From: Clostridiales bacterium | GTDB taxonomy: Bacteria > Bacillota > Clostridia > Oscillospirales > CAG-272 | Length of the DNA: 43,519 bases | NCBI GenBank assembly: GCA_012522015.1 | Contig: JAAYLD010000039.1 | Location: 1 to 43,519 of the forward strand | Reading direction: 5' to 3' | Shown here: piece by piece, positions 23,940 to 33,565 of the stretch | Position numbering within the stretch: the stretch's first letter is position 1 | Layout: each line of letters begins with the position of its first letter | The notes under the pieces: model-generated | Seen by the model: only the letters and a program-made list of their open reading frames with translations | What the model was told of the DNA's origin: nothing | The model's database searches: none | Made by a program: the position numbers and the translations under genes

Positions 23940-25625
23940 ATGGCAAGATCAAAGAAAATTACTGCTTTTGACAAACTTAAGGTAATTGCACTCGGTGGTC
24001 TTGACGAAATCGGCAAAAATTTATACGTTTTAGAATATGATAGTGATATTATTGTTGTTGACTGCGGGCTCGGATTTCCAGATGAGGATATGCCCGGTGT
24101 CGATTTCGTTATCCCTGATATAACATACCTTGTAAAAAATTCTGATAAGGTGCGCGGTATATTCATTACACATGGACACGAAGACCATATCGGCGCACTA
24201 CCATACGTTTTACGCTCACTTCACGTTCCTGTCTACGGCACACGCCTGACGCTTGGTATCATTGAAAACAAGCTTGACGAGCACAAGCTTGATTTTAAAC
24301 CGGAGCTTATATGCGTTAAGGCAGGAGACAAAATCAAAGCTGGCGTATTTACGGTTGAATATATACGTGTCAACCACAGCATCGCTGATGCTTGCTCACT
24401 CGCAATTAAAACACCGCTTGGCTCTGTCGTTCATACAGGAGACTTTAAGTTTGACCTTTCACCGATTGATGGTGAGGTTATGGACGTTAAGCGCTTAGCA
24501 GAGCTTGGCGGTGAAGGCGTTTTGCTTCTTATGTGTGACTCAACGAACGCCGATCGTCCCGGATACACACCGTCTGAACGTACAGTCGGTGCGACTTTTG
24601 ATCAAATATTTATAAGCAATCCAAAAAAGCGCGTTATCGTCGCCACATTCTCATCAAATGTTCACCGGGTTCAGCAGATTATTGATTACAGCATTCGCCA
24701 CGGGCGCAAGGTGGCCATCACCGGACGCAGCATGATTAATATAGTGGGAGCTGCTGTTCGCCTCGGCTACATGAACTTCCCCGAAAATGCTATAATCGAC
24801 ATATCCGAAATAAAGCGCTATCCTGATAACCGTTTGACGATAATAACAACCGGCAGTCAAGGTGAGCCGATGTCGGCTCTTTCACGCATGGCATTTGGCG
24901 ACCATTCGTGTGTTTCTGTCGGGCCAAACGACCTTGTTATAATATCTGCAAACGCAATCCCCGGAAACGAAAAGCTCGTTGGTAAAATTATCAATGAGTT
25001 ATACCGCTGTGGCGCCGAGGTATATAACGATACAACAACTCAGATTCACGTCTCAGGCCACGCCTGCCAGGAAGATCTCAAGCTAATGCACGCCTTAACA
25101 AAGCCGAAATATTTCATGCCCATCCATGGCGAACGCCGCCATCTAATGGAGCATAGAAAGCTTGCCCTCTTTATGGGCATAAAGCCCGAGAATATTTTTG
25201 TCCCTGAAACAGGTCGTGTGTTAGAAATTGACCAAAACGGCGCTCGTTTCAACGGCACTGTAACGGCTGGCCGTGTGCTCGTCGATGGTTCCGGTGTGGG
25301 CGATGTTGGATCTATCGTCCTGCGCGATAGGATTTTGCTATCACAAGACGGTCTTATTATCGTGTCTGCCGCTGTTGATATGAACTCGCGGCTTCTGCTC
25401 ACAACCCCCGAAATATTTACCCGCGGCTTTGTATACGTCAAGGAATCCGAGGAGCTTATGGATGAGATGCGCCTTTTTGCTCTTGAGGCGCTTGAGAATG
25501 CTTTATACGCAAGCAAGGCTGACCTTTCTCAAATAAAAAGCAATATTAAGGATAGCCTATCAAAATTTATCAACCTGAAAACAAAGCGACATCCGATGAT
25601 AATGCCGATAATAATATCTGTGTAA
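23940..25625 (+). CDS. rnj: Ribonuclease J
   Basis: This 561-residue enzyme is a full-length RNase J, the 5'-3' exo- and endonuclease central to RNA decay and maturation in Firmicutes. The metallo-beta-lactamase motif HGHEDH is at 78-83 (HGHEDHIGALPY), with VDCGLGFPDED near 40-50 and HTGDFKFD (about 166). The beta-CASP region (CDSTNADRPGYTPSE; ATFSSNVHR) and the MPIHGERRH motif follow, then the C-terminal domain. AAGGAG lies six bases before the ATG. It is transcribed from its own promoter behind a long structured leader, hinting at leader-based control, and ends at a strong terminator. Confidence 0.95.
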   Translation: MARSKKITAFDKLKVIALGGLDEIGKNLYVLEYDSDIIVVDCGLGFPDEDMPGVDFVIPDITYLVKNSDKVRGIFITHGHEDHIGALPYVLRSLHVPVYGTRLTLGIIENKLDEHKLDFKPELICVKAGDKIKAGVFTVEYIRVNHSIADACSLAIKTPLGSVVHTGDFKFDLSPIDGEVMDVKRLAELGGEGVLLLMCDSTNADRPGYTPSERTVGATFDQIFISNPKKRVIVATFSSNVHRVQQIIDYSIRHGRKVAITGRSMINIVGAAVRLGYMNFPENAIIDISEIKRYPDNRLTIITTGSQGEPMSALSRMAFGDHSCVSVGPNDLVIISANAIPGNEKLVGKIINELYRCGAEVYNDTTTQIHVSGHACQEDLKLMHALTKPKYFMPIHGERRHLMEHRKLALFMGIKPENIFVPETGRVLEIDQNGARFNGTVTAGRVLVDGSGVGDVGSIVLRDRILLSQDGLIIVSAAVDMNSRLLLTTPEIFTRGFVYVKESEELMDEMRLFALEALENALYASKADLSQIKSNIKDSLSKFINLKTKRHPMIMPIIISV

Positions 25626-25649
25626 AGCATCGTCTAAAACATAAGACAA

Positions 25650-25683
25650 AAAACCCCCGAAGGCAAATACCTTCGGGGGTTTT
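25650..25683. terminator. Bidirectional terminator after rnj
   Basis: AAAACCCCCGAAGG (25650-25663) and CCTTCGGGGGTTTT (25670-25683) form a perfect 14-bp stem with a 6-nt loop, ending in T or A tracts on the two strands. It also serves the convergent ABC operon. Confidence 0.95.
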
Positions 25684-25729
25684 GACGCTTTATACGATCG
25701 GTGTAAACCCACTCTAATATTTTGCATGC

Positions 25730-26473
25730 TTAATACGACAAAGTCTTGCGGTGGTCGTCGATGTAATCTCTCTCAAGTGACAAGCGCCCGTTTTCCATAC
25801 GGAAAATTCTGTCCGCATGGCTTGCTATTTGCATATCGTGCGTCACCATGATAAGCGTCTGACCGATAACTTCACGCGTTTTAAGGAGGAGTGACAGCAC
25901 TTCGTCAGCGTTTGCACGGTCAAGGTTTCCTGTAGGCTCGTCAGCAAAGAGAATCTGCGGCATATTAATAAGCGCACGAGCTATAGCTACACGTTGCTGT
26001 TGACCGCCGGACAGCTCGCTCGGCAAATGATGGAGACGATCCTCAATCTTAAGAGTTGATATCAGACGGCGCAATGTTTCTTCATACTGATAACCCGGCT
26101 TGTTGCACATAAGTGTCGGAATTAGTATGTTTTCGAGAGCTGTAAACTGTGGTATGAGGTTATGCCGCTGGAATACGAACCCCATATTCTCTCCCCTGAA
26201 CCGGCTAAGCTCGTCATGACCCATTTTTGTAATGTCTTGGCCACGTATTTTTATGCTTCCGGCGTCAACCCTGTCAAGTCCGGCACAGCAATGCAGAAAC
26301 GTGCTCTTACCTGAACCTGAAGTGCCGATAATTGCGATAAATTCGCCTTCCTCCACCTTCAGGTCAACGCGGTTTACGGCTGTTATGACTTCGTCATATT
26401 GCTTATACTGCTTTATAACACTTTCTGACTGCAGAATATATTTTGACTTAACATCACTGTATTGTCTGTTCAT
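25730..26473 (-). CDS. ABC ATP-binding protein (MacB/LolD type)
   Basis: This 247-residue ATPase partners the FtsX-like permease upstream of it on the same strand. Walker A is GTSGSGKS, the signature is LSGGQQQRVAIARAL, Walker B ILFADEPTGNLD and the switch His is in VTHD. The ADEPTGNLD form and the Q-loop FVFQRHNLIPQFT place it in the MacB/LolD/FtsE group. I prefer the second ATG (26473), nine bases after GAGG, over the first (26479), which would leave only three. In Firmicutes such pairs often serve peptide resistance or envelope-stress sensing; no two-component system is adjacent, so the substrate is unclear. Confidence 0.92.
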   Translation of the reverse strand: MNRQYSDVKSKYILQSESVIKQYKQYDEVITAVNRVDLKVEEGEFIAIIGTSGSGKSTFLHCCAGLDRVDAGSIKIRGQDITKMGHDELSRFRGENMGFVFQRHNLIPQFTALENILIPTLMCNKPGYQYEETLRRLISTLKIEDRLHHLPSELSGGQQQRVAIARALINMPQILFADEPTGNLDRANADEVLSLLLKTREVIGQTLIMVTHDMQIASHADRIFRMENGRLSLERDYIDDHRKTLSY

Positions 26474-26567
26474 TATCATGTACCTCTTTTGCGTTGTGCG
26501 CTGTTATCCTCATATTAATTGCTAAATGAGCAATATATAGATAAGTTATGTGTTAAATGATATAGCA

Positions 26568-28820
26568 TTAGGCAGAAACATCGCTATGCTCAACGGAAAG
26601 TATCTTTGACTTGCGACGCATAAAGCTCTTATAGGGCATATATGCGGAAAGGAAACCGCAAGCTACTGAAATTACAATGCTGAGTACAATAGCATACCAC
26701 GGCATATAGAATTCGTATCGGATAAACGTCTGTGTCCATTTTGGAATCGTGACATTGACGAAAAAGTATAGTAAGAAGCTTAATAGATATCCAAGTCCTA
26801 TGCAGAATATGAAGGCCAAAATACTCATTGCTATTCCGCCCATAATGTAAAGGCGTCTTATATCAGTGCCAATAGCACCCATCGACTGTAGTATTGTAAA
26901 CTCGTCCTCACGTTTAAAATAGTACAGCGTCTGCGAGAAGAACCAAATCATCGGAGAAATTGTCAGGAGCAGTACTGCCACAAGCGTAAATATTTCATCA
27001 TACTGCTTATCTTCATTTATGACATTAAAACTGAGAGCATGGGTGTTCGTCACTGAGACATAACCGTAAAGAAGTCCCCATTCGCGCAGTTGATTTTCAA
27101 TTTCGCGGACTTCATCAACCGAAAGCGTCTGATCAATATAAGTATCAAGATTGTAATAATTAACTTCCTTGCCCGTTATCAAACTGAAATCTTCACCATT
27201 TAAGTAAACGGGCATTTTTAATGTTGGTATGTCGTATATTATAGCGCCAATTGTAAATTCGTAATAATCATATATATAGTATTCAAGCTGTTGTCTTAAA
27301 AGAGCCTTGCCCGTCAAGTTTGAATCGACGGCTGCTCTCTGCCCGACCTTTTTTGCTATTGTTATCTTATCTCCGACCTTATAATTATAGCGAGGAATAT
27401 TATTGACAGAATCGGCTATGATTACCGTTCTTTCATTATTAATAGCGGAATAAAGATCACCTGTATATTTATACTGCTTAAGAGTTTCTATGACGTCCTC
27501 GTCAACAGTCCTGTATTCGACCTGGTTTGTGACTCGGATGTCATCGTTGTTATCCGGGACAACGAGGTTAGAAAACGGGAGAGCATGTTTTGAATCGACA
27601 GCAACATATGATGCTATGTTGGCAGCGCTTTCTTTGTTTGATTTATCGACAAGCGTTATTCCTTTGATATTATAAATTTCATCTCTCATCATTGAGTCAA
27701 AGGAAATGCCGGTTGCCGAAAGGTCTACCTTAAACTGCGGTTTATCCATTGAAAGTGTCGTGCGCGTTATTTCAGCAACATAAAGGCCGCAGATGAAAAG
27801 TGATGTAAATATAATTGCGGAAACAAGCAATCGAAGGTTGTATTTACGGAAACGCCATGTTGTAAATAATTCATATTGAAGCGGGAACTTCGTTCCGAAT
27901 ATATTAAGCGATCTACGCGGGGAGGTGACAAGGTTAGAGTTATCCTGTGATATGATAAGTGACATTGGCGTCTTAATCGACGCTAAGCGCATCGGGAACC
28001 ATACCGATACAAGCATTACGATAAAACCATATAGTATTGTCAAAAGCAGTGTCCAAACCGGACAGCTGAACGGAAGTCCGACATTAACATGTAGTATAAT
28101 GTACGCTATCAAAACCGAAACGCCCGTTGCGGGTAAAAATGGCACCGCCCAAATAATGAGCATTTCCCAAAAAGCCGTTTCAAAAAGCTTTTTGAAATCT
28201 GCGCCAAACGTAAGATAAATTCCGAATTGGAATTTATAATGGTTGATTCTGATGTTGTATAGAACAACTAAAAGGAATACAGACAGTGCAATCAGCGCAA
28301 CAATGGAAATAACGTATATAATACGGTTTGCGGCCAAATTCTTTGAGAAGTTCAGAAGAGGCGTTGTTACATACGTAAGCATTTCGCCCTCTTCAGTGTA
28401 TTTGTTCAGCTCCTTGAGCCATTTGTTCTGGAAGCGTTCAAGAGCAAAGCCAAGGTCTTTTCCTTTGAGTTTTAAGTAAACGTCGTAACGCACCTCTCCG
28501 TCGAAGGCGCTTATGTGCTTAACCGTACGCACAACATCAAAAACAATATCATTCGAGAAAACGGCTATCATATTGTTCTCAATTATGAGCATTTGATAGT
28601 CGTTTATCGATTTGAGCATTATATGGTAGTCATATTCCTCTTGAACATGCGCCCATTCAGTTTTGTTATTATTATAAAGAATTACAGTTAGCGTGGCAAA
28701 AAATACTTGAATGATGAAAAAAGCGGCAAAAAAGCAAGCATACTGCCTTGCGTTTGCTTTTACATTCTTAGCAGCAAGCTTTATATTTCTACCTATATAG
28801 TCAAATAATTCTATAACCAT
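26568..28820 (-). CDS. FtsX-like ABC permease
   Basis: This 750-residue membrane protein has the FtsX/MacB layout: one N-terminal span (about 26-50), FtsX-type spans in the 160-290 region, a central span (about 335-355), a large extracytoplasmic domain (about 355-600), then three C-terminal spans. It ends at a basic RRKSK motif. The first start codons in frame are a TTG at 28826 and an ATG at 28820; neither has a good ribosome site, and a TGA lies immediately upstream. A short leader ORF (28801-28848) with a strong ribosome site overlaps the start. The ATPase gene follows after 94 bp. Confidence 0.88.
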   Translation of the reverse strand: MVIELFDYIGRNIKLAAKNVKANARQYACFFAAFFIIQVFFATLTVILYNNNKTEWAHVQEEYDYHIMLKSINDYQMLIIENNMIAVFSNDIVFDVVRTVKHISAFDGEVRYDVYLKLKGKDLGFALERFQNKWLKELNKYTEEGEMLTYVTTPLLNFSKNLAANRIIYVISIVALIALSVFLLVVLYNIRINHYKFQFGIYLTFGADFKKLFETAFWEMLIIWAVPFLPATGVSVLIAYIILHVNVGLPFSCPVWTLLLTILYGFIVMLVSVWFPMRLASIKTPMSLIISQDNSNLVTSPRRSLNIFGTKFPLQYELFTTWRFRKYNLRLLVSAIIFTSLFICGLYVAEITRTTLSMDKPQFKVDLSATGISFDSMMRDEIYNIKGITLVDKSNKESAANIASYVAVDSKHALPFSNLVVPDNNDDIRVTNQVEYRTVDEDVIETLKQYKYTGDLYSAINNERTVIIADSVNNIPRYNYKVGDKITIAKKVGQRAAVDSNLTGKALLRQQLEYYIYDYYEFTIGAIIYDIPTLKMPVYLNGEDFSLITGKEVNYYNLDTYIDQTLSVDEVREIENQLREWGLLYGYVSVTNTHALSFNVINEDKQYDEIFTLVAVLLLTISPMIWFFSQTLYYFKREDEFTILQSMGAIGTDIRRLYIMGGIAMSILAFIFCIGLGYLLSFLLYFFVNVTIPKWTQTFIRYEFYMPWYAIVLSIVISVACGFLSAYMPYKSFMRRKSKILSVEHSDVSA

Positions 28821-28848
28821 TTCCAATCAGCGGGGCAGAAGAAGCCAT
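28801..28848 (-). CDS. Leader ORF overlapping the FtsX-like start (15 aa)
   Basis: On the minus strand AAAGGG lies six bases before an ATG at 28848, giving a 15-codon frame that stops at 28801, 20 bases inside the permease gene. The permease ATG at 28820 has no ribosome site of its own. The peptide is short and unrecognised. Coupled translation is the simplest explanation. Confidence 0.35.
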   Translation of the reverse strand: MASSAPLIGNGYRII

Positions 28849-28889
28849 CCGCAACCCTTTCGAGTGATGCGCTACTATATCTCTCAATA

Positions 28890-28918
28890 ATTATAAAACA
28901 TCTGCTTAATTTTGTCAC
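28890..28918 (-). promoter_or_regulatory. Sigma-A promoter of the FtsX/ATPase operon
   Basis: On the minus strand GTGACA (28913-28918), 17-bp spacer, TATAAT (28890-28895). Transcription would start near 28883. Two copies of TTTAAACAT in AT-rich DNA at about 28945-28971 lie upstream. Confidence 0.75.
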
Positions 28919-28988
28919 CGATGTTATGTAATTTGCCATAAAAATTTAAACATTTGTTAACATTTAAACATACGTTTTGTTTTTTATA

Positions 28989-31376
28989 TTACATCCGAAT
29001 TATACAAAAACCGTCTTGCATATGCTCCTGTGCTAATTTGGCCTCACGCCGCTGGCATGTAAAAATCAGCGACTGTATTTTGCCACCTCCAATATCTATA
29101 CTTTCTTTGGATGCACGCAGAAGCAAAAGTAGTATCCTTTTCGCTCGCTCATCATCGATGGAAGCGAAGCTTTCATCAAAAATAATAGGCGTCAACTCGC
29201 GCCGGTAAAGGACGCGAATCAGGGCAAGACGAAGCGATATATACGCAAGCTCCGTTGTGCCAGCGCTGAAAAAGTCAAGCTCGCGCGTACCGCCATCAGC
29301 CGTCATTGTAACACCAAGAGATGCGTCAACACCAAGTGAGCTGTATTTGCCTCCGGTCAGCTCACCCATGTATTCGCGCGCGTATGTCGTAAGCCGCGGT
29401 GCAACGCCTGCGCGTACGCCCTCACCCGCTGCTTCAAGCATCGAATGTGCAAGCACGTATGCGTCATGACGAAGCGTACCTGCTTCAATTTCAGCGTTGA
29501 GGTCTTCAAGGCGGACGGCGATCTGCGACGGGTCAGCAGCAGAAGCTGCAAGCTGTGCGCGGCGCACTTCAAGCTTGTGTATATTTTCTGTCAGAAGTGT
29601 AACTGCATTTTCATTGAACTCGCGCTCAAGCTTCATAGCGGAGATGGTTGCGCTGTCAAGCTCCGGCAAGGGTGTGTCGCCTACGATAGCACGAAGGGCT
29701 GCTTCATCAGCGCCTGCAAGTGAACGGCGAAGCTCCTCTGCTGTGCTTTTATATAGTTCTATGTCCGCCGACACACGCTCCTCGGTTGCTACTATTTCCT
29801 CGCATTCACAAAGAGTGGCTGAAAGCACCCCGCGAATATTAGCTCCCTCGGCAAGGGGGGTGCGGACTGATATAAGTGCTGCCACCTCGCTCGCCAGCCT
29901 GTCGTATTCCTTACATGCGTCATGATACACGCCCTCGGCGACGGTTACAGCTTCCCTGCGCTGCGCGTCAAGTTCTGCAAAATTAGCATACTCCGTAAGT
30001 GCATCAGAGAGCATTTGAAGACTGCGCGCTCCGTATGTCCTACACACGCGACGGCATCGTCTGCCAGCTCTTGCAGCGATGATAGAGCAGAAAATGCCGA
30101 CTGCCAACTGCGCGCCACTTACTATGTAAAGAGGAAGATATCCGCTTTCTATAAATATAATGAGGGCGGCAAGCGCTAAACTACCAATAAGTAAAATACC
30201 GGCAAGTATTGTAGCTATTATTGATCTTTTTTTATGGCGGGTTGCTGCGCGGACTATTTCGTCGCGTGCCTCTTGTGTCGACACTGCGGCATAAAGCTGT
30301 TTTATATCTGTGTTTTTGTTTATGTCTCCAGCATTGTCATCACCGCTGCGCTGACTTTTGAGAGTAGGATCATGTGCTCGCAGCGAATCAACTGCCGCGC
30401 GCCTGTCATTAAGCGTTCTGCTTGCTTGAGCAACGTTTGCTGCGGCAGAATCAATCGCATCTGATATGCTGCGTAGCTTTGATACATATTCGCTGTCCGG
30501 GAAATGATTGTTTTTACACCCGCGCTCAAGAAGTGCGTCCTTTTCGGAGTACAGCGTCTCAAGCTTTTTCTCAATTTCATGAAGCGTATCAAACTGCCTG
30601 ATTGCTACGCTTGCCTCATATGCCTCAAACTTTGCTCTGGCAGCGTCGCGACGCTTTATCGCGATATCACGCTTCTCCGTCAAATCAGCTATCGAACCGT
30701 CAATAGATATTAATTCAGCCGAGGAGTGCTTCGCTTCCTCAAGCGAAGCCATAAGCGCATCGCGCTCCCGCTGTTTTTCAACAAGCGCGCCGCCTCGACC
30801 ACTTTTATGGCGTAAAGCCCGCCGTTCAGCATCAATTTTATCAAGCGCCAGTTGCGTATTCACAGTTTCATCAGCACTGAAAAGCAAGTTTTCCGCTGCT
30901 TCAGCCATACTGCGGCCGTCAATGCGCGCGCCGTCAGTCTGCCTTACAAACGCCGTGCCGAGGAATACGTCCTCCGGCACCCCAAGCAGAACCTCACCCG
31001 GGTTTTTACCGCGATAAATTTGATCGTTTGTCTCCATATCCGTCATCCGAACCGTCTCGCGGTATGATTCACGGCCTGATGTGTCCGTTGATACAGACAG
31101 ATGGCGCTCAACCAGTATGCGTCTGCCGCCCGCCGATAAAACAAGTGAAACGGAAGCAGGCGAGCCGTCCCAGCTTAAGTACTTGCGCCGCTCCGTCAGC
31201 GTTGTGCCGTCCGTCACTTTCTGCGGCAGGCCATACAGAACAAATTTAATGGCAGCAGCGACTGTCGTCTTTCCCGATTCGTTTTCGCCCTCGAAAATAT
31301 TGACACCCGGCGACAGTGTAAACTCACGCTCACGCAGCCCGCCGAAACTTTTTATCTTAATTTTTTCAATATACAT
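28989..31376 (-). CDS. YhaN-like SMC/SbcC-type ATPase
   Basis: This 795-residue ATPase of the RecF/SbcC/Rad50 class opens MYIEKIKIKSFGGLREREF with Walker A GENESGKTT at 30-38. Long coiled coils flank a two-span membrane hairpin in the middle (about residues 392-440), a feature of YhaN-type proteins and absent from true SbcC. The C-terminal lobe has the signature FFSAGTTELAYISLRLALIR and Walker B PIIFDESFASIDD. It pairs with the metallophosphoesterase YhaO immediately upstream, 17 bp away, as an SbcCD-like nuclease complex probably at the membrane. The ribosome site AGGAAGGGG overlaps the stop codon of the YhaO gene. Confidence 0.88.
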   Translation of the reverse strand: MYIEKIKIKSFGGLREREFTLSPGVNIFEGENESGKTTVAAAIKFVLYGLPQKVTDGTTLTERRKYLSWDGSPASVSLVLSAGGRRILVERHLSVSTDTSGRESYRETVRMTDMETNDQIYRGKNPGEVLLGVPEDVFLGTAFVRQTDGARIDGRSMAEAAENLLFSADETVNTQLALDKIDAERRALRHKSGRGGALVEKQRERDALMASLEEAKHSSAELISIDGSIADLTEKRDIAIKRRDAARAKFEAYEASVAIRQFDTLHEIEKKLETLYSEKDALLERGCKNNHFPDSEYVSKLRSISDAIDSAAANVAQASRTLNDRRAAVDSLRAHDPTLKSQRSGDDNAGDINKNTDIKQLYAAVSTQEARDEIVRAATRHKKRSIIATILAGILLIGSLALAALIIFIESGYLPLYIVSGAQLAVGIFCSIIAARAGRRCRRVCRTYGARSLQMLSDALTEYANFAELDAQRREAVTVAEGVYHDACKEYDRLASEVAALISVRTPLAEGANIRGVLSATLCECEEIVATEERVSADIELYKSTAEELRRSLAGADEAALRAIVGDTPLPELDSATISAMKLEREFNENAVTLLTENIHKLEVRRAQLAASAADPSQIAVRLEDLNAEIEAGTLRHDAYVLAHSMLEAAGEGVRAGVAPRLTTYAREYMGELTGGKYSSLGVDASLGVTMTADGGTRELDFFSAGTTELAYISLRLALIRVLYRRELTPIIFDESFASIDDERAKRILLLLLRASKESIDIGGGKIQSLIFTCQRREAKLAQEHMQDGFCIIRM

Positions 31377-31393
31377 ATGTCGCGCGCCCCTTC

Positions 31394-32518
31394 CTAATTA
31401 GCCGTGCTTATGCTTATATTTTCGCCCGCCATTGCCGCAAGACCACAGCGAAGCGCAAGCGAGGCAACAGTCCTCTCACGCTCATCGGCGCTTGTCAACA
31501 TGGGTAATAACTGGCGGTAAAATTCACCGCGTATTGTAGGGTCGCTCTCAAGATATTCGCCACCGTAAATGGGAGATGTCGTATCCTTAATGTCAAGCGC
31601 AAAAACTTCGCCGATACCCCGGGAGATTGACTCAGGCGATATTACAAGTGCAGGCGGCACTGCTCCCTCAAGAATGATGCGAAGAATCGTCGTGTCGTCC
31701 ATATTTTCATCGCGAATAAGCGACTTAACTTTTTCCGTTATCTCCGAACAGGAAGCAGCGCCGGTGACATTAAGCCGCCTGACCTCGTATTTTCTGCTTG
31801 AAAAGATATGTCTTTTAAGCGTTACTTTACCGTCATCCGACACTTCGGCATAAATGGCGCCCTTCGGTCCTGTTTCGTCGTAACCGCGCCCCTCAAGACA
31901 GCCGCAGTACGCATATACGAAGCTGCCAGCCTCGCTCGCTTCCGGCGCGTTATGGACGTGTCCGAGTGCAGCATAATTGAATCCGCATGCCTCAAGCTCC
32001 GCTGTCGATATGGGGCAGTATGGCGACAGAGGTGAGTTCAGATGCGCATGCGCACATAAAATTTTAATATATCCACTGTCCCCCGTCGGACGGAGCGGGC
32101 TTTTTCGCATTGTTTCGCCTGTAAAAGCGTAGCCGTACACCTCGCAGCCAAGCTCCGGGAAAGAAAAACTCGTCTGTTCACTTGATTTGAATATGTAAAC
32201 GTTCTCCGGGAACTTTACCTTTGCATAGACACTGTCGGGCGTGTAAGGATCGTGGTTGCCGGGGCTTATTACAATTTTACAGTCGGGAACACGTGAAAAC
32301 TCACGCAGGACAATTGAGACAGTCTCTTTCGTAACAAAGCCCGTGTCAAAAAAGTCGCCGGTTATAAGCAATAGATCAATCGAATTATCACGGACATACG
32401 TCATCAGCGATGAAAAAGTGCTGCGGAGTTCTGCCCGGCGGATCTCCGACCGCCGCGCATCAAGCCCCGAAAAGGGGCTGTCAAGATGTATGTCCCCCGT
32501 ATGAAGAATTTTAAGCAT
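31394..32518 (-). CDS. YhaO-like SbcD/Mre11-type metallophosphoesterase
   Basis: This 374-residue calcineurin-type nuclease has all the motifs: GDIHLDSPF (near 8), LLITGDFFDTG (near 55), ISPGNHDPYTP (near 85), CAHAHL (near 155) and LGHVHNAP (near 187). These supply the di-metal ligands and the catalytic His. It is the nuclease half of the YhaO/YhaN pair, probably acting on DNA ends. GAGGG lies a few bases before the ATG. It lies upstream of YhaN in the same transcript, with a promoter at about 32552-32580. Confidence 0.9.
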   Translation of the reverse strand: MLKILHTGDIHLDSPFSGLDARRSEIRRAELRSTFSSLMTYVRDNSIDLLLITGDFFDTGFVTKETVSIVLREFSRVPDCKIVISPGNHDPYTPDSVYAKVKFPENVYIFKSSEQTSFSFPELGCEVYGYAFTGETMRKSPLRPTGDSGYIKILCAHAHLNSPLSPYCPISTAELEACGFNYAALGHVHNAPEASEAGSFVYAYCGCLEGRGYDETGPKGAIYAEVSDDGKVTLKRHIFSSRKYEVRRLNVTGAASCSEITEKVKSLIRDENMDDTTILRIILEGAVPPALVISPESISRGIGEVFALDIKDTTSPIYGGEYLESDPTIRGEFYRQLLPMLTSADERERTVASLALRCGLAAMAGENISISTAN

Positions 32519-32551
32519 CGCGCCCTCACAGATAATTCCTTAGTAATAATT

Positions 32552-32593
32552 ATAATACCACGCGTCTCCGCCTGGCGCAAGCAAGGCGGGGAC
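32552..32593 (-). promoter_or_regulatory. yhaO promoter overlapping a hairpin
   Basis: On the minus strand TTGCGC (32575-32580), 17-bp spacer and TATTAT with a TGG extension (32552-32560). The -35 hexamer sits in the loop of a 10-bp GC-rich hairpin (GTCTCCGCCT 32564-32573 with AGGCGGGGAC 32584-32593, one G-U). The hairpin is about 60 bp after the aldo/keto reductase stop and may be its terminator, though no T run follows directly. Confidence 0.5.
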
Positions 32594-32651
32594 GAGCATT
32601 TTCGTTCGAAATCAATCTACCGTTTTAATCACGTCCAATTTTGTGCGTTTT

Positions 32652-33548
32652 TCATTCTATATCAAGGTGCATTTTTGATATCGGAGGCCAAAAAACACTG
32701 TCAAGCACTGCCCAGTCCTCCGCCGACACAACAATGTCAGCGGCTGCCCTGTTTTCCCGCACGTGAAGAGGATTTGACGCTTTCGGTATCGCCACAACAC
32801 CGCCCCCGCGTATAGTAAAAGCAAGCATTATCTGCCAAATAGTCACACCGTATTTATTAGCGAGTTTGCGGAGCACATCGTTTTTCTCAAAATCATAGCT
32901 CATTCGCCGCAGTGTTCCCTTTTGCGCAAGCGGGCAGTATGCCATGACAGCAATTCCACGGCTTTTAAGCCACGGGAGCAGGTCAAACTCGATTCCACGG
33001 GAGCCGAGGTTGTATAAAACCTGGTCGACAGCACAGTTTTCGCCGCCCGGCACGGCCATAAGGTCCTCCATGTCGGCGACGTCGAAGTTTGAAACACCCC
33101 AGCGCCTGATTTTACCGGCCCGGACAAGCTCCTCCATGCAAAAAACCGTTTCTTCAAGTGTTATATCTCCGCGCCAGTGGAGAAGATAAAGGTCAATATA
33201 ATCGGTACGGAGGCGGCGCAGGGACGCGTCACAGCTTTTAAGTATCCCCCGCTTGCCTGCATTGTGCGGCAGGACTTTTGTGCAAATCATGTACTCGCTT
33301 CGCGGCACACCCCGCATGGCGCGCCCGACAAGCTCCTCCGATGCACCGTCGCCATACATCTCCGCAGTGTCGATCATGTTCATGCCGAGCGATACGCCAA
33401 GGCGAAGCGAAGCTTCTTCATCGGCGCTCTTTTTAGGATCGTCGCCGATATTCCAGCATCCCTGACCAACAACCGGCAGTATAAGCCCGTTTGCCGATAC
33501 GGTTCTTGTGAGTTTTGTGTTGTTACTATTTATATTGTTGCTCTCCAT
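32652..33548 (-). CDS. Aldo/keto reductase
   Basis: This 298-residue cytosolic NAD(P)H-dependent oxidoreductase has the full catalytic tetrad: Asp60 and Tyr65 (IDTAEMYGDG), Lys91 (ICTKVLP) and His124 (YLLHWRG). The C-terminal cofactor-binding segment reads VVAIPKASNPLHVREN. The ribosome site is weak. It starts 17 bp after the thioredoxin reductase stop and should be cotranscribed. The substrate is unknown; such enzymes often reduce aldehydes or sugars. Confidence 0.92.
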   Translation of the reverse strand: MESNNINSNNTKLTRTVSANGLILPVVGQGCWNIGDDPKKSADEEASLRLGVSLGMNMIDTAEMYGDGASEELVGRAMRGVPRSEYMICTKVLPHNAGKRGILKSCDASLRRLRTDYIDLYLLHWRGDITLEETVFCMEELVRAGKIRRWGVSNFDVADMEDLMAVPGGENCAVDQVLYNLGSRGIEFDLLPWLKSRGIAVMAYCPLAQKGTLRRMSYDFEKNDVLRKLANKYGVTIWQIMLAFTIRGGGVVAIPKASNPLHVRENRAAADIVVSAEDWAVLDSVFWPPISKMHLDIE

Positions 33549-33565
33549 TATATAATCCGTAAAAA

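Noticed and set aside
29497..29925. 142-codon plus-strand frame opposite the YhaN-like gene
   Set aside because: It is a shadow of the coiled-coil coding region, rich in Ser/Ala, without a start signal.
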